Assembly (NCBI GenBank): GCA_903928345.1
Contig: CAIYQO010000278.1
Span: 1-64,000 of the forward strand
Reading direction: 5' to 3'
Source of the DNA: an uncultured bacterium
GTDB taxonomy: Bacteria; Armatimonadota; Hebobacteria; CAIYQO01
DNA: 64,000 bases
Shown: positions 8,230 through 17,348 of the stretch, piece by piece
Layout: each line of letters begins with the position of its first letter
Position numbering within the stretch: the stretch's first letter is position 1
Made by a program: the position numbers and the translations under genes
The notes under the pieces: model-generated
What the model was told of the DNA's origin: nothing
Seen by the model: only the letters and a program-made list of their open reading frames with translations
Databases searched by the model: none

Positions 8230-11200
8230 ATGGCGCGACGTGTCTTGCTGGCGGTGGTGCTCTTTTTGACGGCGTGGTCGTGGGCGGCGGAGCTGACCCC
8301 GGCGGTGCACGCGGACGACCTCGACCTCGCGCGGTGCGGCGCCTTCGAAGGGGCGCGGGCGCTGGGCGTGCCGACGGCGGAGACGTTGGGGGCGCTGCTC
8401 GGGCTGGCCCCCGCCGATCCGCTGCCAACGTGGAGCACCGGCCCGGTGCCGGGGCGCGACCGCTACTTCCGCATTGCCTTCACCCACCCCATCGCACTGG
8501 GCACGCTGTGCACCACCTACACCGGCGGGCGTTCCGCCGACACCCTGTTTCAGCTCGGGTCGGGCACCGCGGTGGCGCTGCTGAAATCCGACGCCGCCTA
8601 CCCCGGCGACGTGACGCAGGACGACGACTGGCTCATCCTGCCCCCCGGCGCGGTGAAGACGCTGCCGCCGGGCACCGTCACGCGCGCGCTGCGCTTCGCC
8701 GACCGGCGCATCCAACTGCCGTGGGCGAACCTGGAGTGGGGCATGGAGGCCAGCGAGATGGGCGTGACGCTGCTCTTCCGCGAGCGCTACGCCGACGCCC
8801 TCACCCTGGGCAACGCCAAGAGCGGTTACACCGAGAAGGGGCAGGAAAGCTGGACGGCCTTCTGGCCGGAGGAGCGCCCCCTGGCCGGCGTGGTGAACCT
8901 GGCGGCGAAAAGCGTCGCCGCGCGCGTGCAGGCACTGAAGACGGGTACCGCCGAACACCCCACGCTGGCCCTCGCCGCGGCGTGGAGCAAGGTGGCGGAC
9001 GCCCCCGCCGGCGGGCCGCGCGCGCTGGCCTTCGACGCCCCCGCCGCCACCCGCGGCGTGCGCCTCGTCGCCGCTCTGGCGGGCACCAAAAACACGCTGA
9101 CGGGCGTGATTCCCCTCCTCCCGCTGGGCGACGGCCCGATACCGAGCACCAAACTCCCCGTGGCGCCGTATACCTTCACCTACCCCATGCCGCAGGACGG
9201 CTTCATCGCTATCAATATCGACGAGAAGCAGACGGGCGCGCACATCCGACGCCTCATCGCCGAGACGGCCCGCCTGAAAGGGCCGGTGCAGGAGGCCTGG
9301 GACCTGAAGGACGACAACGGCGCTTACGTGCCCCCCGGCGCCTACGCCTGGCACGCCATCACGCGGCCGCAGCTCAAGCTGACGTATGAGGGCACGGTGA
9401 ACAACGCCGGGCAACCGCCGTGGTACGCGCCGGTGACGGGCGGCGGCGGCTGGATGGCCGACCACTGCGCGCCGGAAGCGGTGTGCGCGGTGGGCGACCA
9501 CCTCTTCATGGGCACCTACGGCTCGGAATACGGGCAGGCGATCATCGCCACCGACCTCAACGGCCACAAGGTGTGGGCGGGCGGCAACACGCCTGCCGAC
9601 CGCGTGGTCACCGACGGCACCTATGCCTACCTCGTCACCCCCGCCGGCGTCACCCGCGTCGACCCGGCGCACGATTTCAAAATGACCCGGGTGGCCGACT
9701 TCAGCTATACCCGCGACGTGCCCTCGGTGGGCACCTTCTACGGCAACTTCGACCCCGACTGCGGTGACGCTGCGGTGCGCGGGCGCGATCTGTTCATCGC
9801 TTACAACGGTGTCCCGCTGCCGTGGGTGCAGTCCACCTTCACCGACGACCAGGTGGATCTCAACCGCTGCCTGCCCATGCCGCGCCAGGAACCGGCGGGC
9901 TTCGACATGCGCAACTACACCGAGCGCCAGCGCTTCTTCGCCGCCTTCCTCACCGGCTCTGCCCCCAGCTCCGAGCTGGCGGGGTGGGACGGCACCCCAA
10001 CCAACGGCGCGCTGGCGGGGGTGTACACGGTAGCCTTCACCAAGCCGATGCCCGTCGGGTCGGTGCTGCTGGCGGACGGTGCGCAGAAGGTCTACGCGCT
10101 GAAGCCCGGCGCCGCGCTGCCCGGCGGCAACCCGGACGACATGGCCCCCGGCGACGCTGGCGACGAAGAGGACGCCCTCGACCCGACGCTGTGGCTCCTC
10201 CTCGACAGCCCCGCCACGCCCAACCAGCCCGTGCTGGCGGTGGCGCCGAAGGGCGGGCTCCTCACCACGGCGCTGCGTTTCAAGGCGCCGCGAATCTCCT
10301 TCAGCCTGGTGCTCAACCGGCGCTACACGGATATTGCCAGCACCTCCACGCGGGTCTTCACCGAGGGTAACGAAGTGGGCAAGCACGGCTGGCACGCCGA
10401 ACGCCCCGCGAAGACGCCCATCACCGCCGACAACCCGGCGCGGCTGGCCTGGGTGTGGCCGACCCCGGTGACGTTGCGCGGCGTGACGCTGGTCGCCCCC
10501 ACGCACTACGGCCTGACCGCGGTGGATGTGTGGATCGGCCCGGACGACGGCGACCCGAAGGCGTCCCTGGCGGACGACAGCCAGTGGCGGCAGGCGGGGT
10601 ACATTCAGCCGCGCGAGAACTACCTCAACTCGCCGCGCACGCCCACGGCGGCTAATGTGGACTTCGGCGAGGTGTGCACCACCCGCGCGGTGCGGATGCG
10701 CGTGGTGGCCCCCGACGGCGCGCGCGGCTTCGGCAACCCCATCATCACCGGCCCGCATATCGCCTCCGTGGGCAACCTGATCGCCTACAGCCCGCTGGGG
10801 GACGATACCCCGCTGCCCCCGGCACTCAACGCGCGCCTCACCCAGGTGACGCTGCCCGCGCCGGGCGACACGGGCAAAGGCACGGTGGTACGCCACGTGC
10901 CGGTGCCCCGCCCCACCGGGCTGGCCGTCGGCCCCGACGGCGCGCTCTACGTGGCGTCCGATCGGCGCGTCATCGCCTATCCCGGCGCCGACCTGACCGC
11001 CGCGCCGCGGGAGATCATCCCCGCCGGGGGGCTCGTCGCGCCGCGCATGATGGCTTTCGACGCCGCCGGGCTGCTGTATATCGTCGACGCCGGCCCGAAA
11101 CAGGTGAAGGTGTTCGACCCGAAGACGGGTAAACTGGTGCGCGCGCTCGGCACCGCGGGCGGCGCGCAACTCGGCCCCTTCGACCCCACGCGCTTGGACG

Positions 11201-13272
11201 AGCCCGTCGGGCTGACCATCGACCGCGCCGGCAAAGTGTGGGTGGCGGAAGGGTCGTATCAGCCCAAGCGCGTGCTGCGCTGGAACGCCGACGGCACGCT
11301 GGAGAAGGAATTCTACGGCCCTACCACCTACGGCGGCGGCGGGCACATGGACCCGGGCGATAAGAGCGTCATCAACTTCTGCGGCATGAAGTTCCGCATG
11401 GATTGGGCGACGCGCCAGTGGAAGCTGGAAAGCCGCATCTGGCGCCCCGGCCTCGGCGCCTCGATGGCGTCCGGCGCCCCCGACCGGGTGATCTACTACC
11501 AAAACCGCCGCTACCTGGCCGGCGACCTGGATATGACCGCCTTCAGCGACCGTCCCGCGGTGGCGGTGATCTCCATTGAGCGCAACGGGGTGGCCGTGCC
11601 CATCGCCGCGGCGGGCAACCTGGCCGCATGGAGCGCGGTGGCGACGACGCCGGAACTGCGCGCGGCCTATGCCAAACTCGACCGCACCGCGATAGGCTTC
11701 GTGTGGAGCGACCTCAACGGCGACGGCCTCCCGCAACTCGCCGAGGTGCAGACGACCCCCGCGCAGGCGATGAAGAACGTCAACGGCATCGGCGAAGACC
11801 TGACCTTCACCTTCCGCGTCCCCGGCCTGCGCCTGCGTCCGACGGCGATCCGCCCCGACGGCGTGCCGACGTATGACATGGCGAAGCTGGAGGTCTCCCC
11901 CCCGCTGGACAACTACACCCTGCCATTGGCCGATGGGCGCACTTTCATTATGGCAAACGGCCTGCTAGCACCTGACGCAAAAACCTGGCAGTGGAGTTAC
12001 CCGGACAACTACGCCTCGGTGCAGCTCTCCAACGCCAACCCGTGGGGCTTTGCCAACCGACCGCCCGGCGTGCTCATCGGCGAGCTGCGCATCATGGGGC
12101 ATATGACGGTGGGGGGCGAGGAGCTGTTCGTCACCAACGGCAACCACGGCGACTGGTATGCCTTCACCCGCGACGGCTTGCTGGCGGCGGCGATCTTCGG
12201 CGGCCCGGTGGGGTACGGCCAGCGCTGGTGGTCGATGCCCGAGTGGATACCCGGCAAAACCGACTTGACCGACCTGCGCCTGACGGTGGAGGACTTTTAC
12301 GGCAGCATCTGCAAGGCCGACGACGGCAACGTCTACGCCATTGCGGGGAAGAACCACGTCTCTATCGTGCGCGTGGACGGCCTGGCCGCCATGCAGCGGC
12401 TGAACGGGGCCTGCACGGTGTCGGTAGCCGATCTCGACGCCGCCAAGGCGTGGGAGGTGCGCCGCGCCGCCTTGGAGCGCGCCCGCCGCGAGCCGAAGAT
12501 CGCCCACTTCGCCTACACCGACAAGGCGCCCGCCATCGACGGCTCGCTGGACGACTGGCCGGAGGCGGCCTTCCTTACCATCACCGAGGTGCGCAACGAG
12601 CAGGGGCAGGTGATCAAGTTCAGCAAGGCGGCGGTGGCCTTCGACGACGAGAAGCTCTACATCGCCGGCACCGCCAGCGACACCTCGCCGTTGGTGAACA
12701 GCGCGCTCGACCTGCAGCGCCTCTTCCAATACGGCGACGCGCTGGAGGTGAACCTGGGCGGCGACCCGAAGGCCGACCCCGCGCGCACCGTGCCCGCCCC
12801 GGGCGACCTGCGCCTGTTGCTGGCGCGCGTGAAGGATGCCAACGTCGCCATCGCGTACCATTACCACGTGCCCGGCGCCCCGGCAGCGGAGCGGGTGACC
12901 TTCACCTCCCCAGTGGGCAAGGAGACGGTGGACCGCATCGACCTGCTGAAGGACGCGGAGATCAGCGTGACCGCGGACGCGGAGAAGCACGTGTGGACGA
13001 TCGAGGCGGCCATCCCGTGGAAATCCCTGGGGCTGACGCGTCCGCAACTCGGCGAGACGTGGCGCGGCGACGTGGGGGTGTTGGAAAGCGACCCCGACGG
13101 CACCGCCACCGTGCGCCGCACCTACTGGGCCAACACCGGGCAGGTGATCCTCGGCGACCTGCCCTCCGAAGCCCGCGTCACCCCCGCGCTGTGGGGGGAA
13201 TTGCGCGCGGTGGAAGCCGGCGACGCCCTGCGCTTCGGCGGCCCCGACGCGGGGGCGGCGGCGGAGCCGTAA
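8230..13272 (+). CDS. Giant secreted multidomain protein with NHL-like propeller and CBM9-like C-terminus
   Basis: A 1680-residue exported protein. A signal peptide (VLLAVVLFLTAWSWA) is followed by discoidin-like beta-rich modules, and a FlgD-like segment around 310-380 ends in PPGAYAWHAITRP. Propeller/NHL-like repeats cluster at about 880-1010 (PTGLAVGPDGALYVASDRRV, then DAAGLLYIVDAGPKQVKVFD). A C-terminal domain from about 1433 starts PAIDGSLDDWPEAAF and resembles family 9 carbohydrate-binding modules. The core is related to the 1226-residue protein at 20145: both have a propeller followed by a PGD-centred segment, D-W-A-x-R/H-x-W-K and a F-x-W-x-D-x-x-G-D block. It probably acts at the cell surface or on glycans, but no catalytic residues are recognisable. 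GAGGTGG precedes the ATG. Confidence 0.85.
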   Translation: MARRVLLAVVLFLTAWSWAAELTPAVHADDLDLARCGAFEGARALGVPTAETLGALLGLAPADPLPTWSTGPVPGRDRYFRIAFTHPIALGTLCTTYTGGRSADTLFQLGSGTAVALLKSDAAYPGDVTQDDDWLILPPGAVKTLPPGTVTRALRFADRRIQLPWANLEWGMEASEMGVTLLFRERYADALTLGNAKSGYTEKGQESWTAFWPEERPLAGVVNLAAKSVAARVQALKTGTAEHPTLALAAAWSKVADAPAGGPRALAFDAPAATRGVRLVAALAGTKNTLTGVIPLLPLGDGPIPSTKLPVAPYTFTYPMPQDGFIAINIDEKQTGAHIRRLIAETARLKGPVQEAWDLKDDNGAYVPPGAYAWHAITRPQLKLTYEGTVNNAGQPPWYAPVTGGGGWMADHCAPEAVCAVGDHLFMGTYGSEYGQAIIATDLNGHKVWAGGNTPADRVVTDGTYAYLVTPAGVTRVDPAHDFKMTRVADFSYTRDVPSVGTFYGNFDPDCGDAAVRGRDLFIAYNGVPLPWVQSTFTDDQVDLNRCLPMPRQEPAGFDMRNYTERQRFFAAFLTGSAPSSELAGWDGTPTNGALAGVYTVAFTKPMPVGSVLLADGAQKVYALKPGAALPGGNPDDMAPGDAGDEEDALDPTLWLLLDSPATPNQPVLAVAPKGGLLTTALRFKAPRISFSLVLNRRYTDIASTSTRVFTEGNEVGKHGWHAERPAKTPITADNPARLAWVWPTPVTLRGVTLVAPTHYGLTAVDVWIGPDDGDPKASLADDSQWRQAGYIQPRENYLNSPRTPTAANVDFGEVCTTRAVRMRVVAPDGARGFGNPIITGPHIASVGNLIAYSPLGDDTPLPPALNARLTQVTLPAPGDTGKGTVVRHVPVPRPTGLAVGPDGALYVASDRRVIAYPGADLTAAPREIIPAGGLVAPRMMAFDAAGLLYIVDAGPKQVKVFDPKTGKLVRALGTAGGAQLGPFDPTRLDEPVGLTIDRAGKVWVAEGSYQPKRVLRWNADGTLEKEFYGPTTYGGGGHMDPGDKSVINFCGMKFRMDWATRQWKLESRIWRPGLGASMASGAPDRVIYYQNRRYLAGDLDMTAFSDRPAVAVISIERNGVAVPIAAAGNLAAWSAVATTPELRAAYAKLDRTAIGFVWSDLNGDGLPQLAEVQTTPAQAMKNVNGIGEDLTFTFRVPGLRLRPTAIRPDGVPTYDMAKLEVSPPLDNYTLPLADGRTFIMANGLLAPDAKTWQWSYPDNYASVQLSNANPWGFANRPPGVLIGELRIMGHMTVGGEELFVTNGNHGDWYAFTRDGLLAAAIFGGPVGYGQRWWSMPEWIPGKTDLTDLRLTVEDFYGSICKADDGNVYAIAGKNHVSIVRVDGLAAMQRLNGACTVSVADLDAAKAWEVRRAALERARREPKIAHFAYTDKAPAIDGSLDDWPEAAFLTITEVRNEQGQVIKFSKAAVAFDDEKLYIAGTASDTSPLVNSALDLQRLFQYGDALEVNLGGDPKADPARTVPAPGDLRLLLARVKDANVAIAYHYHVPGAPAAERVTFTSPVGKETVDRIDLLKDAEISVTADAEKHVWTIEAAIPWKSLGLTRPQLGETWRGDVGVLESDPDGTATVRRTYWANTGQVILGDLPSEARVTPALWGELRAVEAGDALRFGGPDAGAAAEP

Positions 13273-13288
13273 GGGATGTGCCGGTTCT

Positions 13289-13316
13289 CCGACCCGACGA
13301 TCCATCGTCGGGTCGG
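13289..13316. terminator. Solo hairpin between convergent genes
   Basis: A perfect 13-bp stem (CCGACCCGACGAT and its complement) with a 2-nt CC loop lies between the giant secreted gene and the convergent isomerase gene. No T-run follows. It matches the stem of the A-family doublets, so it may be a solo copy reused as a bidirectional terminator. Confidence 0.6.
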
Positions 13317-13319
13317 AAC

Positions 13320-14126
13320 TTACCCCAATTGGGCCCGCACCTGCTGCAGGTAGGCGCCCTCTTGCGCGGCGATGGCCCAGGGGTCGCGGGCGCCGCCGTA
13401 GGTGGCGTGCTCGATGGAGACGTAGCCGGCAAAGCCGTCCGCCATGAGGCGGGTGAGCAGCGCGGGGTAGTCCAGCACGCCCTCGGCAAGGGGCAGTTGC
13501 GTGCCGTTGGGGATGGCGCTGAAGTTGTGCGCGTGCATGTGCCAGGTGAAGCGGCCCAGCGCGGCAAGGCTGACGTCGATGGGCTCGTGGCCGTCCTTCA
13601 ACGGGAGTTGCAGATTGACGCCCAGGTTGGGGCGGTCCACCCCCTGCAGCAGGCGCAGCGTGTTCGGGGTGTCCTCCATCAGGCTGCCGGTGTGGCATTC
13701 CAGCGCGTAGCGCACGCCGTACGGGGCGGCCATGTCGCACACGCGTTGCAGGCCGGCGATGGCGGCATCCCACTGCGCCGGGGTGGCGTCGTCGGGGCCG
13801 ATCACGCCGTCGCCCCACGGTTTGCCGGTGAAGACGCGCAGCAGCGGCGTGCCCAGGCGCACCGACCAGCCGATGTACTCCTCCGCCAGGCGCAGCGAGG
13901 CGTCCCATAAGGCCGGCCCGTCGACGAAGTTGAAGTACGGGCACAACTGCGCGCAGCCGATCTCCGCCGCCGCCAGCGCGTCCGCCAGGCGGTCGATCTC
14001 CGTCTCGCGCAGCGTGCCGTCCCAGAACTCGATCCCGTCGTAGCCCAGCCCGGCCAGCCGCCGCGCCGCCGCGGGAATCTCCGCCGCACTCCACTCCCCG
14101 GGATAACAAAAACCGATGTTGAACAT
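13320..14126 (-). CDS. Sugar phosphate isomerase/epimerase-like TIM barrel
   Basis: A 268-residue protein of the xylose-isomerase-like TIM barrel superfamily (AP endonuclease 2-like fold). Typical features are the opening MFNIGFCYPGEW, a strand ending in GYDGIEFWDGT, LECHTGSLMEDT, LGVNLQLPLKDGHEPID (a metal-binding strand) and YVSIEHATYGG near the end. Glutamates and histidines at these strand ends are the expected divalent-metal ligands. The start at 14126 has GGAGG 7 nt upstream; the longer open frame runs into the palindrome at 14181. Members isomerise or epimerise sugars such as hydroxypyruvate, tagatose or inosose. The substrate here is unknown. Confidence 0.82.
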   Translation of the reverse strand: MFNIGFCYPGEWSAAEIPAAARRLAGLGYDGIEFWDGTLRETEIDRLADALAAAEIGCAQLCPYFNFVDGPALWDASLRLAEEYIGWSVRLGTPLLRVFTGKPWGDGVIGPDDATPAQWDAAIAGLQRVCDMAAPYGVRYALECHTGSLMEDTPNTLRLLQGVDRPNLGVNLQLPLKDGHEPIDVSLAALGRFTWHMHAHNFSAIPNGTQLPLAEGVLDYPALLTRLMADGFAGYVSIEHATYGGARDPWAIAAQEGAYLQQVRAQLG

Positions 14127-14180
14127 GATGCGCCTCCGAAAATATCCTTCGCCTTCGGGGGCGCGCTTCCTGCCGGAAAC

Positions 14181-14306
14181 GGATTCACCACAGAGACACT
14201 GAGGCACTGAGAGATAGGGAAAGGGCCGGATAGGAAGGGCGTATACGCCTATCCAATCCGGCCCGGACACAACTGCTCTGTGCCTCAGTGTCTCTGTGGT
14301 GAATCC
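14181..14306. repeat. Palindromic element D with nested hairpins
   Basis: Outer arms of 26 bp are perfectly inverted (14181-14206 and 14281-14306, containing CACCACAGAGACACTGAGG). Inside, GGGCCGGAT (14223-14231) pairs with ATCCGGCCC (14256-14264), and GGCGTATACGCC is itself palindromic. The 126-nt unit sits between two minus-strand genes and could act as a terminator for the cyclophilin gene or be a mobile palindrome. Confidence 0.85.
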
Positions 14307-14309
14307 TCG

Positions 14310-15047
14310 TTACGGCACGGTGACCTTGAGCATCTTATCGCCCTGCACGATCTTCTTCGCGTTGTCCAGGCCCTTTATCACGCGACCGAAGACGCAGTAG
14401 GGGCTCTTCGGGTCGTCGAGCTGCGGGATGGGGCAGAGGGTGATGTAGAACTGGCACCCGGCGGAGTCGAGACTCTGCGAGCGCGCCATGGCGATCACGC
14501 CCATGTCGTGCTTGATGACCGGGTTCTGTTCGAATTTGATGGAGTACCCCGGGCCGCCCATGCCGGTGCCTTCCGGGTCGCCACCCTGAATGATCTGGAA
14601 GCCCTTCTCATTCATCACGCGATGGAAGGTGAGGCCGTCGTAGAACTTCACCTTCGCCAGCTTCACGAAGTTCGCCACGGTGAGCGGCGTGTCGGCACCG
14701 TCCAACTCGACCTCGATGTCACCCTTGTCGGTCTGAATCGTCGCGTGCTGGGTGCCTTTGGCCTTGGCCGCGGCGACTTCGGCGTCCGTCGGCGGACTGA
14801 CCTTGGGCTCTTTCTTCGCGACCGGCGCGGTCGGCGTGGGGGGCGCGGTGGGGGTTTCCGGCACCGGCTGCGCCGGCACCGCCGCCCCGCTGGTACCGCT
14901 GGCATACAAATCGGGCACCGGCGTATTCGCCTTGGGCGAAAAGACCATGACCAGGACGAAGATAACGACCACCGCCGCGATCACGGCCATGGCGATGCCG
15001 AAATACGGCACTTTGGGCGAACGCTCTACGGATTTCTCCTCGGGCAT
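14310..15047 (-). CDS. Membrane-anchored cyclophilin-type peptidyl-prolyl isomerase
   Basis: A 245-residue protein with one N-terminal membrane helix (about 18-37, IAMAVIAAVVVIFVLVMVF). A proline-rich linker (about 38-75) leads to a cyclophilin domain that catalyses cis-trans isomerisation of prolyl bonds outside the cytoplasmic membrane. Diagnostic blocks are IQTDKGDIEVELDGADTPLT, FYDGLTFHRVMNEKGFQIIQ (with the FHR active-site arginine), GGDPEGTGMGGPGYSI, MARSQSLDSAGCQFYI and VFGRVIKGLDN. The family arginine and the GSQFF-like block (here GCQFY) are present. GGAGA lies 8 nt before the ATG. A hairpin terminator just upstream (15089-15109) separates it from the preceding gene. Confidence 0.93.
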   Translation of the reverse strand: MPEEKSVERSPKVPYFGIAMAVIAAVVVIFVLVMVFSPKANTPVPDLYASGTSGAAVPAQPVPETPTAPPTPTAPVAKKEPKVSPPTDAEVAAAKAKGTQHATIQTDKGDIEVELDGADTPLTVANFVKLAKVKFYDGLTFHRVMNEKGFQIIQGGDPEGTGMGGPGYSIKFEQNPVIKHDMGVIAMARSQSLDSAGCQFYITLCPIPQLDDPKSPYCVFGRVIKGLDNAKKIVQGDKMLKVTVP

Positions 15048-15088
15048 CAGGGTGTCTCCTTTACGAATAATGGCGTCAGGCGCACAAA

Positions 15089-15109
15089 ACCGGCGGGTGG
15101 GCCGCCGGT
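15089..15109 (-). terminator. Rho-independent terminator for the gene ending at 15133
   Basis: On the minus strand, ACCGGCGG and CCGCCGGT form an 8-bp stem followed by TTTTG. It lies 24 nt after the stop of the TPR-like gene and before the cyclophilin start, so the two genes are probably separate transcription units. Confidence 0.6.
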
Positions 15110-15132
15110 CGACGGGCGAGCAAGCGCCGGAA

Positions 15133-15876
15133 TCACTTCCCGGTTAGGGGTTTTCGATACTGGCGCAGCAATTCCTGCATTTCTTTCACGCTGTCCGACT
15201 TGGGGAGCAGGTGCGCGGCCTGTTTGACGTAGGTCGCCGCGGCCTGATAGTACTGTTTCACCTCGTCGGCGGGCATAGTGGCGGATTTCCCGAAGTACGC
15301 TTTATTCAAACACGCGCGTCCCGCCTGCACCAGGGCCGTCACCCGGTTCACGTCGGAAGTGGCGGTGGGCAGGTAGCGGTCCCACAGCTTGCGCGTGGTG
15401 TCGAAGTCCTTGCGGAGGGTCATCAACGCGTCGCTGTAGCAGCAGACATAGGTGAGGTTGCCCGGGTTGGTGTTATACGCCTTTTCAAAGGCGGCCAGCC
15501 CGTCGGCGATGCGGCTCTCGGTGAGCTGCGGCACGCCTTCGGGGTGCTCTTTGGAGCATTGCAGCGTTTCGGTGAGTGCCAGCCCGAGCCACATCCAGCC
15601 GTCGGCGTACTGCGGGAAGCGCTTCACCAGCGACTGGAAGGTGCGCAGCGCCTTGTCCCCGTCGCCGTTGCGCGTGTCGGGGTCGAGTTGCTGCGGCTTG
15701 GCGGCGAACTCCGGGTTGTTGAGTCCGAGGTAAACCTTGCCCTGGTCGAGCAGCTTCACGGCATCCTCGGTGATCGACGTGGGCGCCCCCGCGGTCACAG
15801 GAGTTGGCGTGGTTTCGTCCGCCGCCACCGGACACCAGATCAGCAGGCCCAGCAAGCCCACAAGCAACCAGCGCAT
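15133..15876 (-). CDS. Secreted TPR-like protein, unknown function
   Basis: A 247-residue exported protein. A signal peptide (MRWLLVGLLGLLIWCPVAADE) precedes a mostly helical region with spacing like tetratricopeptide repeats (KALRTFQSLVKRFPQYADGW, GLAAFEKAYNTNPGNLTYV, AATYVKQAAHLLPKSDSVKE). These repeats usually hold protein partners. No enzyme motif is visible. AAGGA 6 nt upstream and the signal peptide favour ATG 15876 over ATG 15897. It lies between the prepilin and the cyclophilin genes on the same strand, but terminators on both sides suggest its own transcript. Confidence 0.7.
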   Translation of the reverse strand: MRWLLVGLLGLLIWCPVAADETTPTPVTAGAPTSITEDAVKLLDQGKVYLGLNNPEFAAKPQQLDPDTRNGDGDKALRTFQSLVKRFPQYADGWMWLGLALTETLQCSKEHPEGVPQLTESRIADGLAAFEKAYNTNPGNLTYVCCYSDALMTLRKDFDTTRKLWDRYLPTATSDVNRVTALVQAGRACLNKAYFGKSATMPADEVKQYYQAAATYVKQAAHLLPKSDSVKEMQELLRQYRKPLTGK

Positions 15877-16000
15877 AGGGATCCTTGCTCGTTCCATGAA
15901 GAAAAATGGGATACCCGGGAGACGCACGGACCCGCCGCACGCTCGCGCGTACTATCATACCACAGTCATGCTACCCGGCAAAGGGCTGCCACAAACGCGC

Positions 16001-16032
16001 GTGTCCGGCGACGCACCAACGCCGCCGGACAC
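16001..16032 (-). terminator. Hairpin downstream of the prepilin gene
   Basis: GTGTCCGGCG (16001-16010) and CGCCGGACAC (16023-16032) form a perfect 10-bp stem 22 nt beyond the prepilin stop. On the minus strand it is followed by GCGCGTTTG, a weak T-tail. Confidence 0.5.
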
Positions 16033-16053
16033 GATTTGGTCAACGCGTGACCT

Positions 16054-17157
16054 TTAGAATTGATAACTCAACGCGAAGTTGGTCATCCCCATCGCGGGCC
16101 CGCCGCTGCCGCCGCGGGGGTTCATGGTGAAGCCGTTGATCTGCCCGCTGCCGGTGAAGGCGGTGGCCGCCGTGTCGACGACCGCCGTGGCGACACCGGG
16201 ATCCTGATGGCCGATGGCGATGGTGCCGGCGGTGGCGGAACTCTGCACGCAGGTGACGATGTAGTGGCGCCAGAAGTTCGTGGCGGCGTTGTTCATGTTG
16301 ATGCCCGGGCCGATACTCGTGCCGCCGCTGCAGATACGCGCGCCGGGACCCTGCCCGTTGGTGCCCGAACCGCTCACCAGCCAGTCGAATTCCACGACCA
16401 GGGTGCCGCCGACGGGCACTTTACCGTCGGGAGAGATCAGCCCCAGCACCGGGAGTCCCGGCCCCATGACGATGCTGTCGTTGACGTAGTTCGCCGGTCC
16501 GGTGACCCACTTGGCGCCGTTGGACGCCAGCGGCGGGGTGCCGATGGAGAGCGGGCTTCCGTGGTCGCCGGCGACGTTCCAGTACGTCCCGACGGGGATG
16601 TTCACGTTGGCGGCGGCGTTGTTGTACGTCGCGCTGGCATACGCGGCAAAGTTGTCGGTGTAGAAGTTGTATTTCCACGCGGACAGCGTTTCGGCGTGGC
16701 CGTCGGCAAAGCTGAAGATCGCCTTACCGCCGTGCCGCTTGTCGATGTTCGCGGAGCCGTAGAAGGCGTTGGCATCCTGGCCCGTGGCGGTGGTGGAGAC
16801 GCCGTCCATCGTCATGGCGGTGTTCTCCGGCGTCTTGATCTCGCCCAGCGCAACGCCGGCGACGAGGGAGTCGTAGTCGTACCCGTTGGCGATCTTCGTG
16901 CCCGCGGTGGGGCAAATGAGCACACCCCGGTCGAGGCCGATACTGCCCCAAATGGTGGCGGTGGACGGCAGCAGTTCGTTATTATCCTGCGCGTACATGA
17001 GCAGCGCGGTGACGATCTGCTTCTGGTTGTTCAGGCACGCCGTCTGGCGCGCCTTCTCGCGGGCCTTGGCGAAGACGGGGAAGAGAATCGCCGCTAGTAT
17101 CGCGATAATCGCTATTACGACAAGCAGCTCAATCAAAGTGAAGCCAGTTCTACGCAT
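16054..17157 (-). CDS. Type II secretion/pilin-like prepilin (DUF1559-type) with extended C-terminal domain
   Basis: A 367-residue prepilin. The class III signal [18 protein letters not shown] should be cut after Gly5 by a prepilin peptidase, leaving an N-methylated Phe, with the conserved glutamate in FTLIE. The hydrophobic helix runs into [20 protein letters not shown], and [17 protein letters not shown] is the H-X9-DG motif of the DUF1559 family. After this motif (about residue 145) lies a further beta-rich region of about 200 residues, rich in Gly, Ala and Asn, which may be a lectin-like or adhesive domain. GGAGG lies 8 nt upstream. It probably assembles with a type IV or type II system; the PilT-type ATPases at 6612 and 24469 are candidate partners. 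Confidence 0.88.
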   Translation of the reverse strand: MRRTGFTLIELLVVIAIIAILAAILFPVFAKAREKARQTACLNNQKQIVTALLMYAQDNNELLPSTATIWGSIGLDRGVLICPTAGTKIANGYDYDSLVAGVALGEIKTPENTAMTMDGVSTTATGQDANAFYGSANIDKRHGGKAIFSFADGHAETLSAWKYNFYTDNFAAYASATYNNAAANVNIPVGTYWNVAGDHGSPLSIGTPPLASNGAKWVTGPANYVNDSIVMGPGLPVLGLISPDGKVPVGGTLVVEFDWLVSGSGTNGQGPGARICSGGTSIGPGINMNNAATNFWRHYIVTCVQSSATAGTIAIGHQDPGVATAVVDTAATAFTGSGQINGFTMNPRGGSGGPAMGMTNFALSYQF

Positions 17158-17335
17158 TGGGACGCCTCCGAGAAATGTTTGCGGTAACCTCGCCGGGGAA
17201 ATGAGATTCTACCGATAAAGCGTACCGAATACTGCAATGGTTGTCAATCACACCGTAAAAGAGATCGGTGAAAGATGCGGCAGCATGCCAGGTGACGCCG
17301 CGCGCACCCCTTTTCCGTATCGCCCGCTTCTGTGG

Positions 17336-17341
17336 TACAAT
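17336..17341 (+). promoter_or_regulatory. Extended -10 promoter giving a probably leaderless MATE mRNA
   Basis: TACAAT preceded by TGTGG resembles an extended -10 box. Its 3' end lies 7 nt before the GTG codon at 17349, so transcription would start at or next to the start codon. No ribosome binding site exists between them. Confidence 0.45.
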
Positions 17342-17348
17342 CCACGCC

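Noticed and set aside
8014-11736. 1240-codon minus-strand ORF antisense to the giant secreted protein
   Set aside because: It is a GC-bias shadow: the translation is rich in Gly, Ala, Arg and His with no domains, no ribosome binding site and no conserved start. The sense frame has a signal peptide and real domains.
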